Made by a program: the position numbers and the translations under genes. A stretch of 36,554 nt of DNA from JBBTSQ01 sp038078755 (GTDB lineage: Bacteria; Patescibacteriota; Minisyncoccia; Phycocordibacterales; JBAYGS01): contig JBBTSQ010000026.1 in NCBI GenBank assembly GCA_038078755.1, positions 1 through 36,554 of the forward strand. Reading direction: 5' to 3'. This document shows, piece by piece, positions 1-11,400 of the stretch; positions within the stretch are counted from its first letter, which is position 1; every line of letters begins with the position of its first letter. The notes under the pieces are model-generated. The model was not told where the DNA came from and did no database searches. It saw only the letters and a program-made list of their open reading frames with translations.

Positions 1-536
1 ATATAACCACGTTCCTGGCTCTGGACGGTGCCGACGACGATCTCGCCTTCGCGTTTGCCATATTCACCCAGCACGGATGTTTTTTCCGCTTCACGGATTT
101 TCTGGATGATCACCTGCTTGGCGGTCTGGGCGGCGATGCGACCATAGTCGTCTTTGTGTTCAAGCGGAAAGACCAGCTCTTCATCGAGCTCGACATCTTT
201 TTTGATCCGTCGCGCGTCGCCGATCAAAATGTGGTGTTCAGAATTGTAGTGCACGCGAATATCATCTGGGTCGTATGCTTCCTCGACTTCTTCTTCACCA
301 TCCTCTTTTGGCATTTTGACGCGTGTGTCGTCGACCACAATTTTGACTTGTGAAAATTCTGCTTTGCCGGAATTCGGATCAAGCTTGGCACGAACGATCT
401 GGCCTTTCTTGCCGTACTCTTTTTTGTAGGCAGTAGCGAGGGCCGACTCGATCGCTTCGAGCATTTTTTCTCGAGGAATGCCTCGTTCTTCTTGCATCTG
501 GTCGAGGACTGAATTGATGATTTTGAGATCTAGCAT
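1..536 (-). CDS. nusA: Transcription termination/antitermination factor NusA, N-terminal part (runs off window)
   Basis: The first 178 codons are visible on the minus strand, starting at the ATG whose complement is 534-536 and leaving the window at base 1. The translation opens MLDLKIINSVLDQMQEERG and continues with MLEAIESALATAYKKEYG, the typical NusA N-terminal RNA-polymerase-binding domain. REGEIVVGTVQ near residue 165 marks the start of the S1 RNA-binding domain; the KH domains lie outside the window. NusA binds elongating RNA polymerase, promotes pausing and hairpin-dependent termination, and takes part in antitermination complexes. There is no recognisable Shine-Dalgarno before the start. 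No rimP gene lies immediately upstream; instead there is a long leader with its own promoter and a terminator-like hairpin, suggesting autoregulation. Identification is firm from the N-terminal domain; the partial state is only the window edge. Confidence 0.93.
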   Translation of the reverse strand, partial: MLDLKIINSVLDQMQEERGIPREKMLEAIESALATAYKKEYGKKGQIVRAKLDPNSGKAEFSQVKIVVDDTRVKMPKEDGEEEVEEAYDPDDIRVHYNSEHHILIGDARRIKKDVELDEELVFPLEHKDDYGRIAAQTAKQVIIQKIREAEKTSVLGEYGKREGEIVVGTVQSQERGY

Positions 537-594
537 GGTTGATTTTGTTAATCGAATCCGAAGTCTGTGCGAGGAGGGGGTGGCACAAAATCAC

Positions 595-701
595 CACCCC
601 GCCCCAATTTCACTGAATTGATAATTGTGTTAAATATCTTTTTGTTTTCACACCATCCCTGCAATCACTTTGATTGCTTTTTCTAAAATTGGGGCGGGGT
701 G
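595..701. repeat. 16-bp perfect inverted repeat in the nusA leader (copy 1 of a two-copy family)
   Basis: The arms CACCCCGCCCCAATTT (595-610) and AAATTGGGGCGGGGTG (686-701) are exact reverse complements separated by 75 nt. On the minus strand they lie in the predicted nusA leader. A smaller hairpin (GGGGTGG 577-583 with CCACCCC 594-600) shares bases with the left arm, so two folds compete. A second element of the same design sits at 35642-35745. There is no U-tract after either arm, so this is not an intrinsic terminator. Confidence 0.75.
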
Positions 702-740
702 AAAAATATTGTCGCAATAAGAATTGCTCCTTATTTTTCT

Positions 741-774
741 TAAAAAAAACGAGTTCACCCTATAAAGGTGAACT
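741..774 (-). terminator. Intrinsic terminator hairpin just downstream of the nusA promoter
   Basis: On the minus strand AGTTCACC, a 7-nt loop and GGTGAACT form a perfect 8-bp stem (plus-strand arms 752-759 and 767-774), followed by CG and then eight T residues (742-749). It starts only about 5 nt after the predicted transcription start at about 779, and lies between the promoter and nusA. It is best read as an attenuator; a 5' stabilising hairpin or the terminator of a tiny RNA are alternatives. Confidence 0.7.
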
Positions 775-785
775 GTACATCTATA

Positions 786-813
786 AGTATAGCAAATTGG
801 TAGGCTGTGTCAA
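786..813 (-). promoter_or_regulatory. Sigma-70-type promoter for nusA
   Basis: On the minus strand TTGACA (complement of 808-813), a 16-nt spacer and TATACT (complement of 786-791) are preceded by TG at the extended -10 position. This is close to the vegetative consensus. The predicted start, near 779, gives a leader of roughly 240 nt before the nusA ATG. Confidence 0.75.
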
Positions 814-999
814 GCTTTTGATGGAAAAGTGGGGATAAAAAGGTCTTTTGGGAGTGAATCTCTAAAATAACCAATAAAGTTTTGCCTCGCCCGTATCCTT
901 CAGCAAGCCGTACCCTCGAAGACTCTGGCTACGTATGAGGCGAGGCATCGGGGAAAACTTTGTTGTAGAAGGGTCGGCTCCGCCGACGCATCCATTCGT

Positions 1000-1042
1000 T
1001 GCGGATCACACCCCGAAGCAGAGCTACGGGGTATGCTCCGCA
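1000..1042. repeat. Two-tier GC-rich hairpin
   Basis: The outer arms TGCGGA (1000-1005) and TCCGCA (1037-1042) enclose the inner arms ACCCCG (1010-1015) and CGGGGT (1027-1032) around an 11-nt loop. The internal bulges are nearly symmetric, 4 nt on each side. There is no flanking T-run. It could be an extragenic palindromic element or a structured RNA piece; its direction is unknown. Confidence 0.5.
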
Positions 1043-1123
1043 GATACAATAAAATACATAAGTCGGGCTGGAGCAAGTTATCCACAGATTTTGTAATAAT
1101 GGCTCTAAATATAGCTTAAATTA

Positions 1124-1178
1124 TACATAGGTCTTGGTTGTACATAGGTCTGACCCATGTACATAGCCTAAACCTATG
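1124..1178. repeat. Cluster of ACATAGG heptamers including a 21-bp near-palindrome
   Basis: TACATAGGTCT occurs directly repeated at 1124-1134 and 1141-1151. TACATAGGTC (1141-1150) faces GACCCATGTA (1152-1161), giving a 21-bp palindrome with one mismatched pair. A further ACATAG at 1161 and its complement CCTATGT at 1172-1178 follow. The spacing looks like protein-binding half-sites, but no adjacent promoter obviously uses them. Confidence 0.45.
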
Positions 1179-1196
1179 TTTTTGGCTGTTTGGGGG

Positions 1197-1230
1197 AGAA
1201 AAAACCACGAAATCCGAAGAAATCGTGGTC
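1197..1230 (-). terminator. Intrinsic terminator of the 1257-2294 gene
   Basis: On the minus strand ACCACGA, a 12-nt loop and TCGTGGT form the stem (plus-strand arms 1204-1210 and 1223-1229), followed by a T-rich tail at 1199-1203. It lies about 27 nt past the stop codon of the secreted-protein gene. Confidence 0.8.
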
Positions 1231-1256
1231 TTGAACTGGGCAAGGCATCAATCAAG

Positions 1257-2294
1257 CTACCAATGGACCAGGCGGTAAAGCCTCAAACTATCCACTGATG
1301 AACTTGTGCATGGGTATGCAATGGTGCCGTTTGCAGAAATGATCATATTTGTAGCCGTATTCCAGACTCTGGGAAGGGTCTGATTTGTCGAGTACTGCAC
1401 TTGCACTCGACTAGTCGGCTCGCTTACGATCTGCAAGGTCGGCATCGAATTGGTGACGGCAAGCTGAAGGCTCGTCGGCGCCACAATTCGTGAGCCGTTT
1501 TCGAGGATATACCGCTCAACAAAGGCGCCGTTTGCGTTTGTGCGGGTGATGATGATCTCCCCGAAGTAGCCGTTAGTGAGGGTCGATAGGGGAATACAGA
1601 TCTTTGATTCCATCTCCGGATTGTCAAAGGCATCTTTTTGCCCCTTGATCGAGTAGGCCGCATCGTAGCCGTAGGCGGAAGCATACCACGTGAACACTCG
1701 GAGACTGTTTTTGAGCACATTTCCCTCTCGAATCACCACCCCTGAAGCATTTTTGAATCGAATGGCGAATTCGGTCATATCCGGATAGTCGTCAAACATC
1801 AAAATATCGGGAGCATAGCTCTCGGTGCCCGGCCGAGACAGATACAGGGGCAGACTTTCGGGTGTGTTGTCCGGTGGAAGTGTCCAAGAGCCGGTGGTGG
1901 CATTGTTCACGATGTTGAAACTGGCGGCAATGTTGAGCAAGGGCAGGGAATTGGTATTCTGAGCCCCAATCCGAATATCAAACGTGTTGTTCCGGTTCGA
2001 TACTGGATAGGTGGTAGCTCGCTCTGCGGTGGCTTGGCCGATGGCGCGAATTTCGGTGTCGACGCCTGTGGCTGTGGCATTAGTGATGGTGTAGTTTTGA
2101 CTACTCCTGACCACTTGGCCACCCCCCGGCACATTTTCGATGAGAACGGCACGGACGTTGCCATTTTTCATCCGAGCGAGATGGTGAAAGTGGACACCAT
2201 TTGAGCCGATAGGAAATACGCCAATCGCCGGTTGCCCCAAAAGGCTTGTCACTGAAACAAGTGCGAATAGGACACAGACAGTAATGGTTCTCAT
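1257..2294 (-). CDS. Secreted protein of unknown function
   Basis: This 345-residue protein begins MRTITVCVLFALVSVTSLLG, a clear Sec signal peptide with likely cleavage near residue 20, so it should be exported. The mature part is rich in Asn, Thr and Ser and has no recognisable catalytic motif. The last ~70 residues (LQIVSEPTSRVQVQYSTNQ... with SLRLYRLVHW at the end) resemble the C-terminal beta-sandwich of verrucomicrobial-type secreted proteins, in which a sequence of the form 'YS.. W ... FYR' closes the protein; this is a weak similarity. No membrane anchor, lipobox or sorting tail is visible. It is transcribed away from the giant adhesin from its own promoter (2348-2376) and ends at its own terminator, so it is monocistronic. 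AAGG precedes the start ATG at reasonable spacing. Confidence 0.75.
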   Translation of the reverse strand: MRTITVCVLFALVSVTSLLGQPAIGVFPIGSNGVHFHHLARMKNGNVRAVLIENVPGGGQVVRSSQNYTITNATATGVDTEIRAIGQATAERATTYPVSNRNNTFDIRIGAQNTNSLPLLNIAASFNIVNNATTGSWTLPPDNTPESLPLYLSRPGTESYAPDILMFDDYPDMTEFAIRFKNASGVVIREGNVLKNSLRVFTWYASAYGYDAAYSIKGQKDAFDNPEMESKICIPLSTLTNGYFGEIIITRTNANGAFVERYILENGSRIVAPTSLQLAVTNSMPTLQIVSEPTSRVQVQYSTNQTLPRVWNTATNMIISANGTIAYPCTSSSVDSLRLYRLVHW

Positions 2295-2347
2295 TTACAT
2301 ACCTTTCTCTTTGATTGATGGTTGTCAAAATACAAATTCTGAATTCA

Positions 2348-2376
2348 ATTGTATCACAAAAGAATATATTTTGCAA
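2348..2376 (-). promoter_or_regulatory. Sigma-70-type promoter for the secreted protein
   Basis: On the minus strand TTGCAA (2371-2376), a 17-nt spacer and TACAAT (complement of 2348-2353) are well spaced. The predicted start near 2341 gives a leader of about 47 nt. TTGCAA is self-complementary, so the same box could serve as a -35 towards the giant gene, but the matching plus-strand -10 (AGTATT at 2394-2399) is poor. Confidence 0.65.
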
Positions 2377-2457
2377 GCAAGGGAGTTATCAACAGTATTT
2401 TTTCATTGCGACCAGCCTGATTTCGCGGTATTCTTAGTTGAAGTACGTTCTCGTCAC

Positions 2458-5400
2458 ATGTCTTTTTATTGTATACATCAGAAGGGTTTTTTAAAAAAAC
2501 AGTTGCTCTATATTTTTGCTGTCGTGTTGGCACTTTTCTTTTTTGCCTTCTCGGTGTCTGGAGTGGGGTCTCAAATTGCAAATGCAATCCGAAGCGGTTC
2601 ATTGATTGCGCAGGTGTTGGGAACAGAAATTCATGTGTATATAAAGTCTGTAGCAACATCCGCCGATCCAGCGATACTTAATGGCACTGGTACGGCAAGT
2701 AATCCGTATGGAGTAGTCAGTAATCAATTTGATACAGTGATGTATGATTTGCTGAATAATACCGTTTCACCAAAATATGTCTTAGCTTCAAGGCCAGAGG
2801 ATACTAAAATAGTTATTCATCTCAAAAACGGCACCTATTTGACGGCTGGCTTTTCTGAGACTAATACTTGCGGGGTCAGTAATGGTTGTCCGAGCGGGCA
2901 ATGGTTTTTACCGAGTCATGGGTCTCTCGAGGGTGAATCGAGGGATGGGACTATTATCAAACTCGATGACGCTAAGTTTACCAATTCGAATAAAGGCCGA
3001 TTGGAACAGATCACTGTGGTGCGGGGCAGTAGCGCCAAAAGTGTCGGCGGGGTGATCGGTGTGCCGAGCGCTGAGGGGGTTAAAAACCTCACTATCGATG
3101 CTAATTATAAAAGACTGGTAGAAAAGTTTAATACGGCTCCTTGGGGCACCCCTCAAAATAATACTCGAATCCACGGGGTGCAGATTTTTGGCGAAGGAGT
3201 ATTTGTTGATACAGTGAGACTGAAAGATATTGGTATTTATGATACCGGCCTTGAAGCCTTCGGTTTCTTGTTGTTGCTATCAGGGCCAGATGTGGCAAAT
3301 TCAAGTGTGCGATATAACAGAGATTGTACAGCCAGTCCGACGGACACGAGGTGCGCGAGAATTATCAATTCTGTATATGAAGATACGGTGCATGACTCGA
3401 TGAAGAACCGAAGGGGGTTGGTGACTTTGTTTAACATCACCGGTTCTTGGAACGGCACAGCAAACAGTACCGGTAGACAAGATGTGTTCATGAACGGCTC
3501 AGTGATCGCAAACAATACTATTCGTATGCTCAATACCACTGGGGAGGAGCACGCGTTCCAGGGGTACAGTGTGCACCACACCTATGGTGGAAAAGTGTTT
3601 AATAACACTGCTGAAAACACTTCCGCCGGGTATTACTCTGATTGGTGGCAAGACTACAATCTCGAAATATACGGCAATCGCTTTTTGGGTGTATCGAGAG
3701 GTATAGATGTGATTACGGATGCATTGCCGAATTTTAAAAAGATTGGCTACAATATCCATGACAATGAAATAACCCTAGTCCCCATAAACGAGGGCGCTCG
3801 GGCGGGTATTCGTGTCTTTAGAAACTTATTTAGTGAAATAGATACCCCGTATTATCCACCTAGCCCGTATGCCCGTGAATTAAAAGATTTCAGAATTGCC
3901 AATAATACGATTCGGTTTGCTTCGGAGCCAGTCGGCGCCTTTCAAAATGCCGCGCTATTCATCACCGAAGTTGCTGGACTGGAGGTGGTGAACAATACAT
4001 TTGATAGCCGCTTTAATGGTACTGCCAATCTTCTTTCTGAAAAATATCGTTATTTCTACCTTCCCGAAATAACGTCTGGCGGAATAAAATACCGAAATTC
4101 AGCGGTTTCAATATCGGGGAACAAAAATACATCAGGGGCAGATATCGATTGTCTAGCTCCTGCTGATGAGCTTGATTTCTTGTCTTCTGCTGCTTATCAG
4201 GCAAAATGTGCTGGGGTTATTCCCGTTATGCTGTGTTCAGCGGTACCTTCAAATCAATCAGTGCTCGATGTTAAAGCTTTTGGAGCAGTAGGGGACGGTG
4301 TTGTGGATGATCGACCGGCAGTTCAAAGGACTTTTGATTGCGCAGTCGAACTCTCTAGTCTGGCACGGCCGATGACAGTCAAATTTCCCGCTGGTTCATA
4401 CGCGATTAAATCTAGTCATCCGACAGATGGTCAGTATCAAGATCTGGGGCTCGGTAGTTGGGGTAAAGCAACGGCAATATCTATCGAAGGAACTCGTGGT
4501 GCCGGAGGCACATTCTTGTCTGAATTAATCACTTCCACACCACTTACCACAGCACACGCGAACGGCAGAGCATTACTGTCTGTATTTGGAGCGAATAGAA
4601 ATTTTAAAGTGAGTGATATGTCTTTTGCTAGCACTCAAGGAAACACTTCGGTAAAAGCCAACCAGGGTTTATATTTGGTCGGCGGTTCGAGTAATGAAAT
4701 TCGCGATTTTGAAATTTCGAACAATCGACTCAGGAATTTTTCACTTCATCTGGGACTGAGTGGGGTATTGAGGGGTAAGGTTTTTGATAACAGTTTTTTG
4801 ATGGAAAAGGGTCGGGACAGTGGGACTGGTATCATAAACTTCGGTCTACCAAACGTCGGGTTGTGGGTATTTCATAATGCAAACGGCTCAAATGATGCTC
4901 TTGATATTTACAATAATACTTACGACGGTTGCGCCAATCCAAATTTTAACTTGACAACCCAATCAACTTCTCATTTGTGCGGAGACGGTTTGATTTTCGG
5001 TCAACCCAAAAACTCTCTGATTCATGATAACCAAATTCGGCGATTTTCTTTTGAAGGTATTAACGTTGGCAATGGCAATGACGGCGCGCTTGGCACTAAT
5101 CAGTTTTACAACAACACAATCGATGGTGCAACATCGATAGGAGATCGTAATCATGGCGGACACACTGGAATCCGCGCAGATCTTTCTGGCGCCACATATC
5201 GAAACAATACTATCACCAATGTTGCTAGCGGTGTCACCTCATATTCAGCTGATTTTGATGTGAATATCAAAAACATCAAGGTTCTCAACAATACCATACG
5301 CATTAAAAATGTTTCCGGACCAAACGGGTTTGGCGGATATCTTTCAACTGATCCCAAGTTTCGAATGAGTGGCATCTCCCTTGCTGGTGTGGATCATTCT

Positions 5401-8400
5401 AGTATTGCAGGTAATACCATTACGGTTGATGGGATTTTCCCATCAATTACTAGTTTGCTCAGCGCTGATAACTCGGTACCAACCTTATTTCAAGGAGTCT
5501 CCCTTGTTAGTTTTCCTTGGGCAGGAGCGGCGCGAAAGACTACGGCTTTGGATATTTTTAATAATCAATTTGAGTTCGTTAATAATCAAACCGTATCGGC
5601 TCAAGGTACTGCTGGTTATTATTTTGAGAGTGTAGACAGCGCTGATATTGTTCAATCGACGTGTCCAACGTTTTCTAACGTTCTGCCAGTGAATGTCTCA
5701 AGTGGCGACATCAGCTCTGGACCAGTTGAGGGTAAAATAAGACTGTGTAGAAACTTCTTTACGGCAACTCCTCTAGCAAAACCAGTAGAGTATCTTTTTA
5801 GTGCCCACGGGTTGAGTCTTACACTGCCAACTCTCACTAGTATCTACAATCAGTCCACAAACTCAAACGGTTCGTCCCCTTCATTGTTTAGTAGTCTTTT
5901 GTATGGTAGTACAATGGTCATTGATGATGAGCAGTCTGGGCCAACGACCGAAATAGTGCCAGTTAGTGTCATTCCGACACAAACTACGCCACCCGATGTT
6001 ATCGTGGATAGTATTTCTGACACCAAGGACTATCAAGACATCGTCTTTGATCAAATTCCCACCAAATTGGCAACCGATAGTTTTGACCTGAACTCATTTG
6101 CGCGAGCGGAGACTTCGGGAACTCCAAATGGACAGACGATCACTTTCAGTGTCGTCTCGGGAGGCAATGCAAACATCGTGAACAATGTCATTAGTTTCAC
6201 CGGCGCGGGAGATGTCACCGTTCGTGCCAGCCAGGGAGGAAATGAAAATTATTACATGGCTGGCCCTGTCGATCGGACCTTCCACGTCAATAAGGCCCCT
6301 GCTACTATCAATTTTGATGTCGCGAGCCTCACTCAGGTCTACAGTGGTGGCTCTAAATCCGTCGTCATCAGCACGAATCCGCCGGAACTTGCCGCTCGTG
6401 TGACACTTTCCTATGCGCCGGACAATCCGTTTTGGTGTATTTTCTGTAATTCCGATGACCTTGTGCCCAACAATGTCGCAAGATACGAAATCACGGCGAC
6501 TATCAATGATGACAAGTACGCTGGCACGGACAACGACCACGTTCTGATTATCACCAAAGCACCGCAGGTTATTACTGGTTTCCTCGCAGGGGTATCTCTC
6601 AATCAATTTGTAAACGGCACGGTCCAGCTTTCTGCCCAAAGTCCGTCGACAAGTGTCGTACGATTTTCAGTTTCCGATTCCACTGTTGCGGAAATATCGT
6701 CGGACAATCTTCTCACTTTCAAAAAGGCCGGCCAAGTGACAGTCACTCCATCCGATGATGGAGACGAGAATTATTTGCCTGCAACGGGCACTGGTTTTGT
6801 CTTTACCGTGACCAAAAGTAACGCGGACATATCGCTTACTAATCTGACACGAACCTATACCGGCACGCCACAGGAAGTAGGCGTGATAAATCCTTCAGGT
6901 CTTCCGGTCACTATTACCTACAATGGATCGACGGCGATACCAACAAATGTCAATACCTATTCAGTGGTCGCGACGATCAGTGATGCTACGCGGCAAGGTC
7001 AAGCTACGGGCAATTTCCAGATCACCAAGGCGGATCAGACCATTACTTTTGCTTCTATCGACAGCAAACGTGTAGGGGATTTATTTGACCTCGTGGCGAC
7101 CAGCAATTCGGGTCTGCCCGTAGCATTTACGGTTTCCGGACCAGCAACACTTGGCACAAATGGAAGGACTCTCACCGTAACTGGCGTGGGTACCGTAGAG
7201 GTGGTCGCTCGACAGGAGGGTAATGCAAATTACAATCCTACTCCGGCAACCCCGCCGGTGTCTCGATCTTTCCTCACCACCCCAGCGGCTACTAGCATTT
7301 CTTTTGACACTGCCAGCCTTACCCAAACATACGACGGTACGGCCAAATCTGTCATCGCAAGTACTCCATCGGGTAAAAATATTTCAAAGACCTATCGGCA
7401 GATCAGCTCGTGGCTTGGCCTATTTGACTCTGTATCCAACTTCACCACCGCTCCAATAAATGCCGGTCGTTACGAAGTAACTGCAACCATAAATGATTCT
7501 GATTACACGGGTGCAGGAAGTGCTACACTTACGATCAATCAAGCTCCGCAAGTTATCACTACCAATTTTCCAACAGGAGCTGGGCTGAATAAATTTGTCG
7601 GCCAGTCCATCGATCTTTCGACACTGACGACTGCCTCGGCACCGCCAATCTTCACGCTTTCGGGTACTGGATCAGTAAATCGTTCTGGCGACACCGTCAC
7701 TTTCACCGGTGAAGGAAGTGTGACGGTGACGATCTCTTATCCGGGGAATAACAACTATCTATCTGCTCCGAGCAGAGAAGTGGTGTTTAGGATTGCAAGG
7801 ACTTCGGCATCTATATCGGTAGTTAATGCGTCATATACATACGACAACACCGTTAAAAATCCGGTGATTCAAGCAAATGGTCTGCCGTATGCCATAACGT
7901 ATACCAATCCCACAGCTACTCGTATTGATGCGGGTAGCTATCCGTTCACTGCGGTGATCACCGACTCTGCTCAGACGGGGAGTGTCGATGGAACCCTTGT
8001 GATTAATCCGATACAGCAGGTGATCACCTTTGCGGATATCGCAACAGGGAAGCAAGTCGGCGATACGTTTGATCTCGTCGTTTCAAGCAATTCCTCAAAT
8101 CCAATACAACTCACACTCGGCGGTACTCCCGGCGCCGCAACACTTGGTGGAATAAATGGCAAGACCCTCACGATACTTACCGCCGGTACTATCACTGTCA
8201 CTGCGGCACAAGCTGGGGTAAATGGAAACTACGTCACAGCTACTCCAGTATCAAAGACAATTATCGTCGAAAAAAGGGATCAGACTCTGGTTTTCACGCC
8301 AACCGCGACGCGAACTGTCGGGAATAACGAAATATTGTCCGTCACTGGAGCACAAGGGACAGTTGCCTTTACTGTGGTCGGCGGAACGGCAAATATAAAC

Positions 8401-11400
8401 CAGACCACCAGAGAGATCACTTATACCACAGCAGGTACTGTACGCATACGGGCGACCGCCGCGGAGACAGCAAATTACGCTTCAGCTTTTGTTGAAAAAG
8501 AAGTGGTGGTAGCTCCAGTTGCTTCTGCCGGACCCTTGAGGATTGTTGATGATCGTACTGATGCGATTGTCACTTCCGGTCGCGAATCGAAGATCAAGTG
8601 GAATACAAATACGCAGGCAACCAGCGAGGTGGTCTATGCGCCAACTGCAGAGTGGGCAAATGTGTCTTTACGCCAACGCCAAACCATTTCAGGCAACAGA
8701 ATGAACCACGAAATTATCTTGACCAATTTGAGACCAAGGACCGAATATACGTATAAAGTTATTTCACGAGACGCTCAAGGCAATGAGGCAATCAATGATC
8801 CGACGTTTACTACCGCAGATGAACCGCATCGGGTTACTACCACAACTTCAGGTACCGGAACAGGCTCAATAGCAGTGTCTCCGACTGGTGTGTCTTGCGG
8901 GACAAATTGTCGAGAGTTTTCGTATGGTACGCAAGTGACCATTACCGCAACTCCGAGTGCCGATTCAACTGTTTCGGGAATGAGTGGCTGCACCGCGAGC
9001 GGCACAAATTCTTGCACGGTAGTAGCCGATCAAGATCGTTCGGTCATAGTTTCTTTTGCCCCAGCATCTACAGGTACTGTGCCACCTTCGACTACGCCAT
9101 CTCCCACAACGGGGACAATCGATTTTACCGGTTGGGCATGGTCATCAAATATCGGGTGGATTAGTTTCAACGCTATCAACACCGATTCAGGCGGAGGGAC
9201 ATACAAAGTAGTGCTTGATAATGCTACCCGCGAACTTTCCGGCTACGCGTGGTCATCAAATATTGGCTGGATTACCTTTAATAAAAATCAGTTAGGAGGG
9301 TGTCCGTCAGGAGAGTGCTCGGCAAAAGTGGTGGATAACAAAATGATCGGATGGGCCAGAGCATGTAGCGCCATGTTCCAGTTTATGTGTGGGCTTGGCG
9401 CATTGACTGCTGATGAAACCAGCCGCTTGGGAGGATTCACCGGTTGGGTCAGTCTTGATAGTAAGGCGGGGGAATCCGTGTCGTATGGTCCACAAATAGT
9501 TGATGGTAGATTGAGCGGTTTTGCGTGGGGCGATCGAGTGTTTGGCTGGATTTCTTTTGACTGGCTCGATCAACTTCAAAATCCAATCAAGCCAAATGTC
9601 ACCGTGACTCTTTCTGATACAGCGGTGGTCTCTGGTGACACGACGACTATTAGTTGGGAAGTCTCTGGCGCCACTTCGTGTACCGCGTCCGGAGGATGGG
9701 TAGGTAGTAAGTCTATTTATGGAGGCACTGAAGTGTCGGGTAATATCACTGCCAACACCACATTCTTCTTAAATTGTGTCGGTCCCGGAGGAGAAAGTGG
9801 CGCGAGCGCAAGTATCGGAGTAACAACTACTCCAATTGCTCCTGAAATAGTGATTTCGGCCATTCCTGCCACAGTTGCCTCCGGCAATAACACCACTCTG
9901 ACATGGCGAGTAAATAATGCTGTTAGTTGTATTGCTTCAAATAACAAAAATAATCCAGAGTGGATAGGGGGAGTCGAGATTCCAACAGACTTCCTAACGT
10001 CTGCAAATAAAGTTATTCATTTATTGACCCAGACAACTCAATTTAGCTTGACTTGTACCGGCCCGGGAGGAAGTACTAATGCCTCTGTTGCTGCGACAGT
10101 GCCAGGTACCACTCTGCTTCCGATAGTTACTTTGGATGCCACCCCCGATACTATTGTCTCTGGTCAAAATAGTACGCTCTCTTGGACCGTATCCAATGCG
10201 ACAGTTTGTGTACCATCGAGTGTGCCGGCAAGCGTACAGTGGAATGGTGCGGGTATAAAGACAATACCTCCTGTCAGTGGCACATTGACTCAAACAATTA
10301 CCAACATTACGACTGGCACTCAATTTACTCTCGCCTGTACCGGATCGGGAGGGACAAGCACGATGAGCGCGAATGTGGTAGTCACTTCCGCTCCAGTTGC
10401 GCCAAATATCATTCTTGATGTGATTATTCCAGATGGCAGAGAGTTTGGTATCTCAGGTCAGACCGTATTCTTGTCGTGGACAGTCTACAATGCCTACAGT
10501 AACGGCTGTACCGCGTCAGGTGATTGGAGCGGAGCCAAAGCAAATGCCGGACTGAATGAAGAGTCGCCAATCGTGCGCTCACCGGACGCGACATTTAAAA
10601 TCGAGTGTCGCGGTCCCGGAGGAATACGTATCGCAGAGAGGACGATTGAGGTGCGAGGTGGAAGCAGATTGCCGGATAATCAGTGCCAGAGCGGGCAGGT
10701 CTGTCTCGCTGCCCCTGAAGTGACAGCGCCACCACTCACCACTGAAGATATTGATCTCTTTGTTTCAAGTGGAGCGAATGCCGTGACTGATTATGGCCGA
10801 GGGTTTAAGGGGGGATTGCTCACGGTAAAGAGCAACGATGCGTATACGATTGAATGGGAAAGCACCCCAAATCTTGCGACAGGATGGAGCTGTGTACCAA
10901 CTCCAGTCACTCCTGGCAGTATCAATGATCTCCGTGATAATACTCCCACCCACAGTCCTCGAGTACTCACTTCGGGAGATTACAAGCGAGGTGCCTTTAT
11001 GGAAACTGTTCGAAATCAGAAAATTGGAGATACGACCGTAGCTCCGATTATCAAAACCTACTCGATTACCTGTACCAAGATTCCGCTTGCGGGCATCTGG
11101 AACACTCTGAAGCAGTTGGCAGCGATCGGTACCTTGGCAGGGGCACCTCAAACAGTTTCTGACAGTATTTCGATACAGATTAATCCAGAAGGACAAGGGG
11201 CGGTGTCGAATCCAGTTCAAAATGGAAATTGTGTTTACTTAAACACGGATCCAATAACATTGGTAGCTCCAAATGGGTCAAAGACATTCTATCGGAAGAA
11301 TTTGGTAGGAAAAGCGAATGGTCAATCGGCAGATCAAGCTTGTGCTGTCGAAGCACAGTCATTTAGATGCCGAGCCAATGAGGTTGATAAAAATGGCGTG

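Larger units (their letters stand above)
814..1196. other. Non-coding spacer between nusA promoter and terminator of the secreted-protein gene
   Basis: I find no convincing gene here. The stretch holds GC-rich palindromic segments between about 880 and 1045, including the hairpin at 1000-1042, and the AT-rich ACATAGG cluster at 1124-1178. The short minus-strand reading frame at 900-1085 overlaps the hairpins and resembles no family, so I treat it as chance. No tRNA cloverleaf was seen. Confidence 0.5.

Noticed and set aside
900..1085. 61-residue minus-strand open frame
   Set aside because: It overlaps GC-rich hairpins, with no start signal or recognisable protein.
2284..2457. Upstream extension of the giant adhesin
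   Set aside because: It would overlap the divergent gene's start and put 58 residues in front of the signal helix.
6094..6639. 181-residue open frame on the minus strand
   Set aside because: It lies wholly inside the MBG/Ig part of the giant adhesin, has no promoter or family resemblance, and is a shadow of its codon pattern.
6000..10660. Possible CRISPR or tandem DNA repeat array
   Set aside because: The repeats are protein modules of 70-90 residues with divergent DNA, not short exact repeats with spacers.
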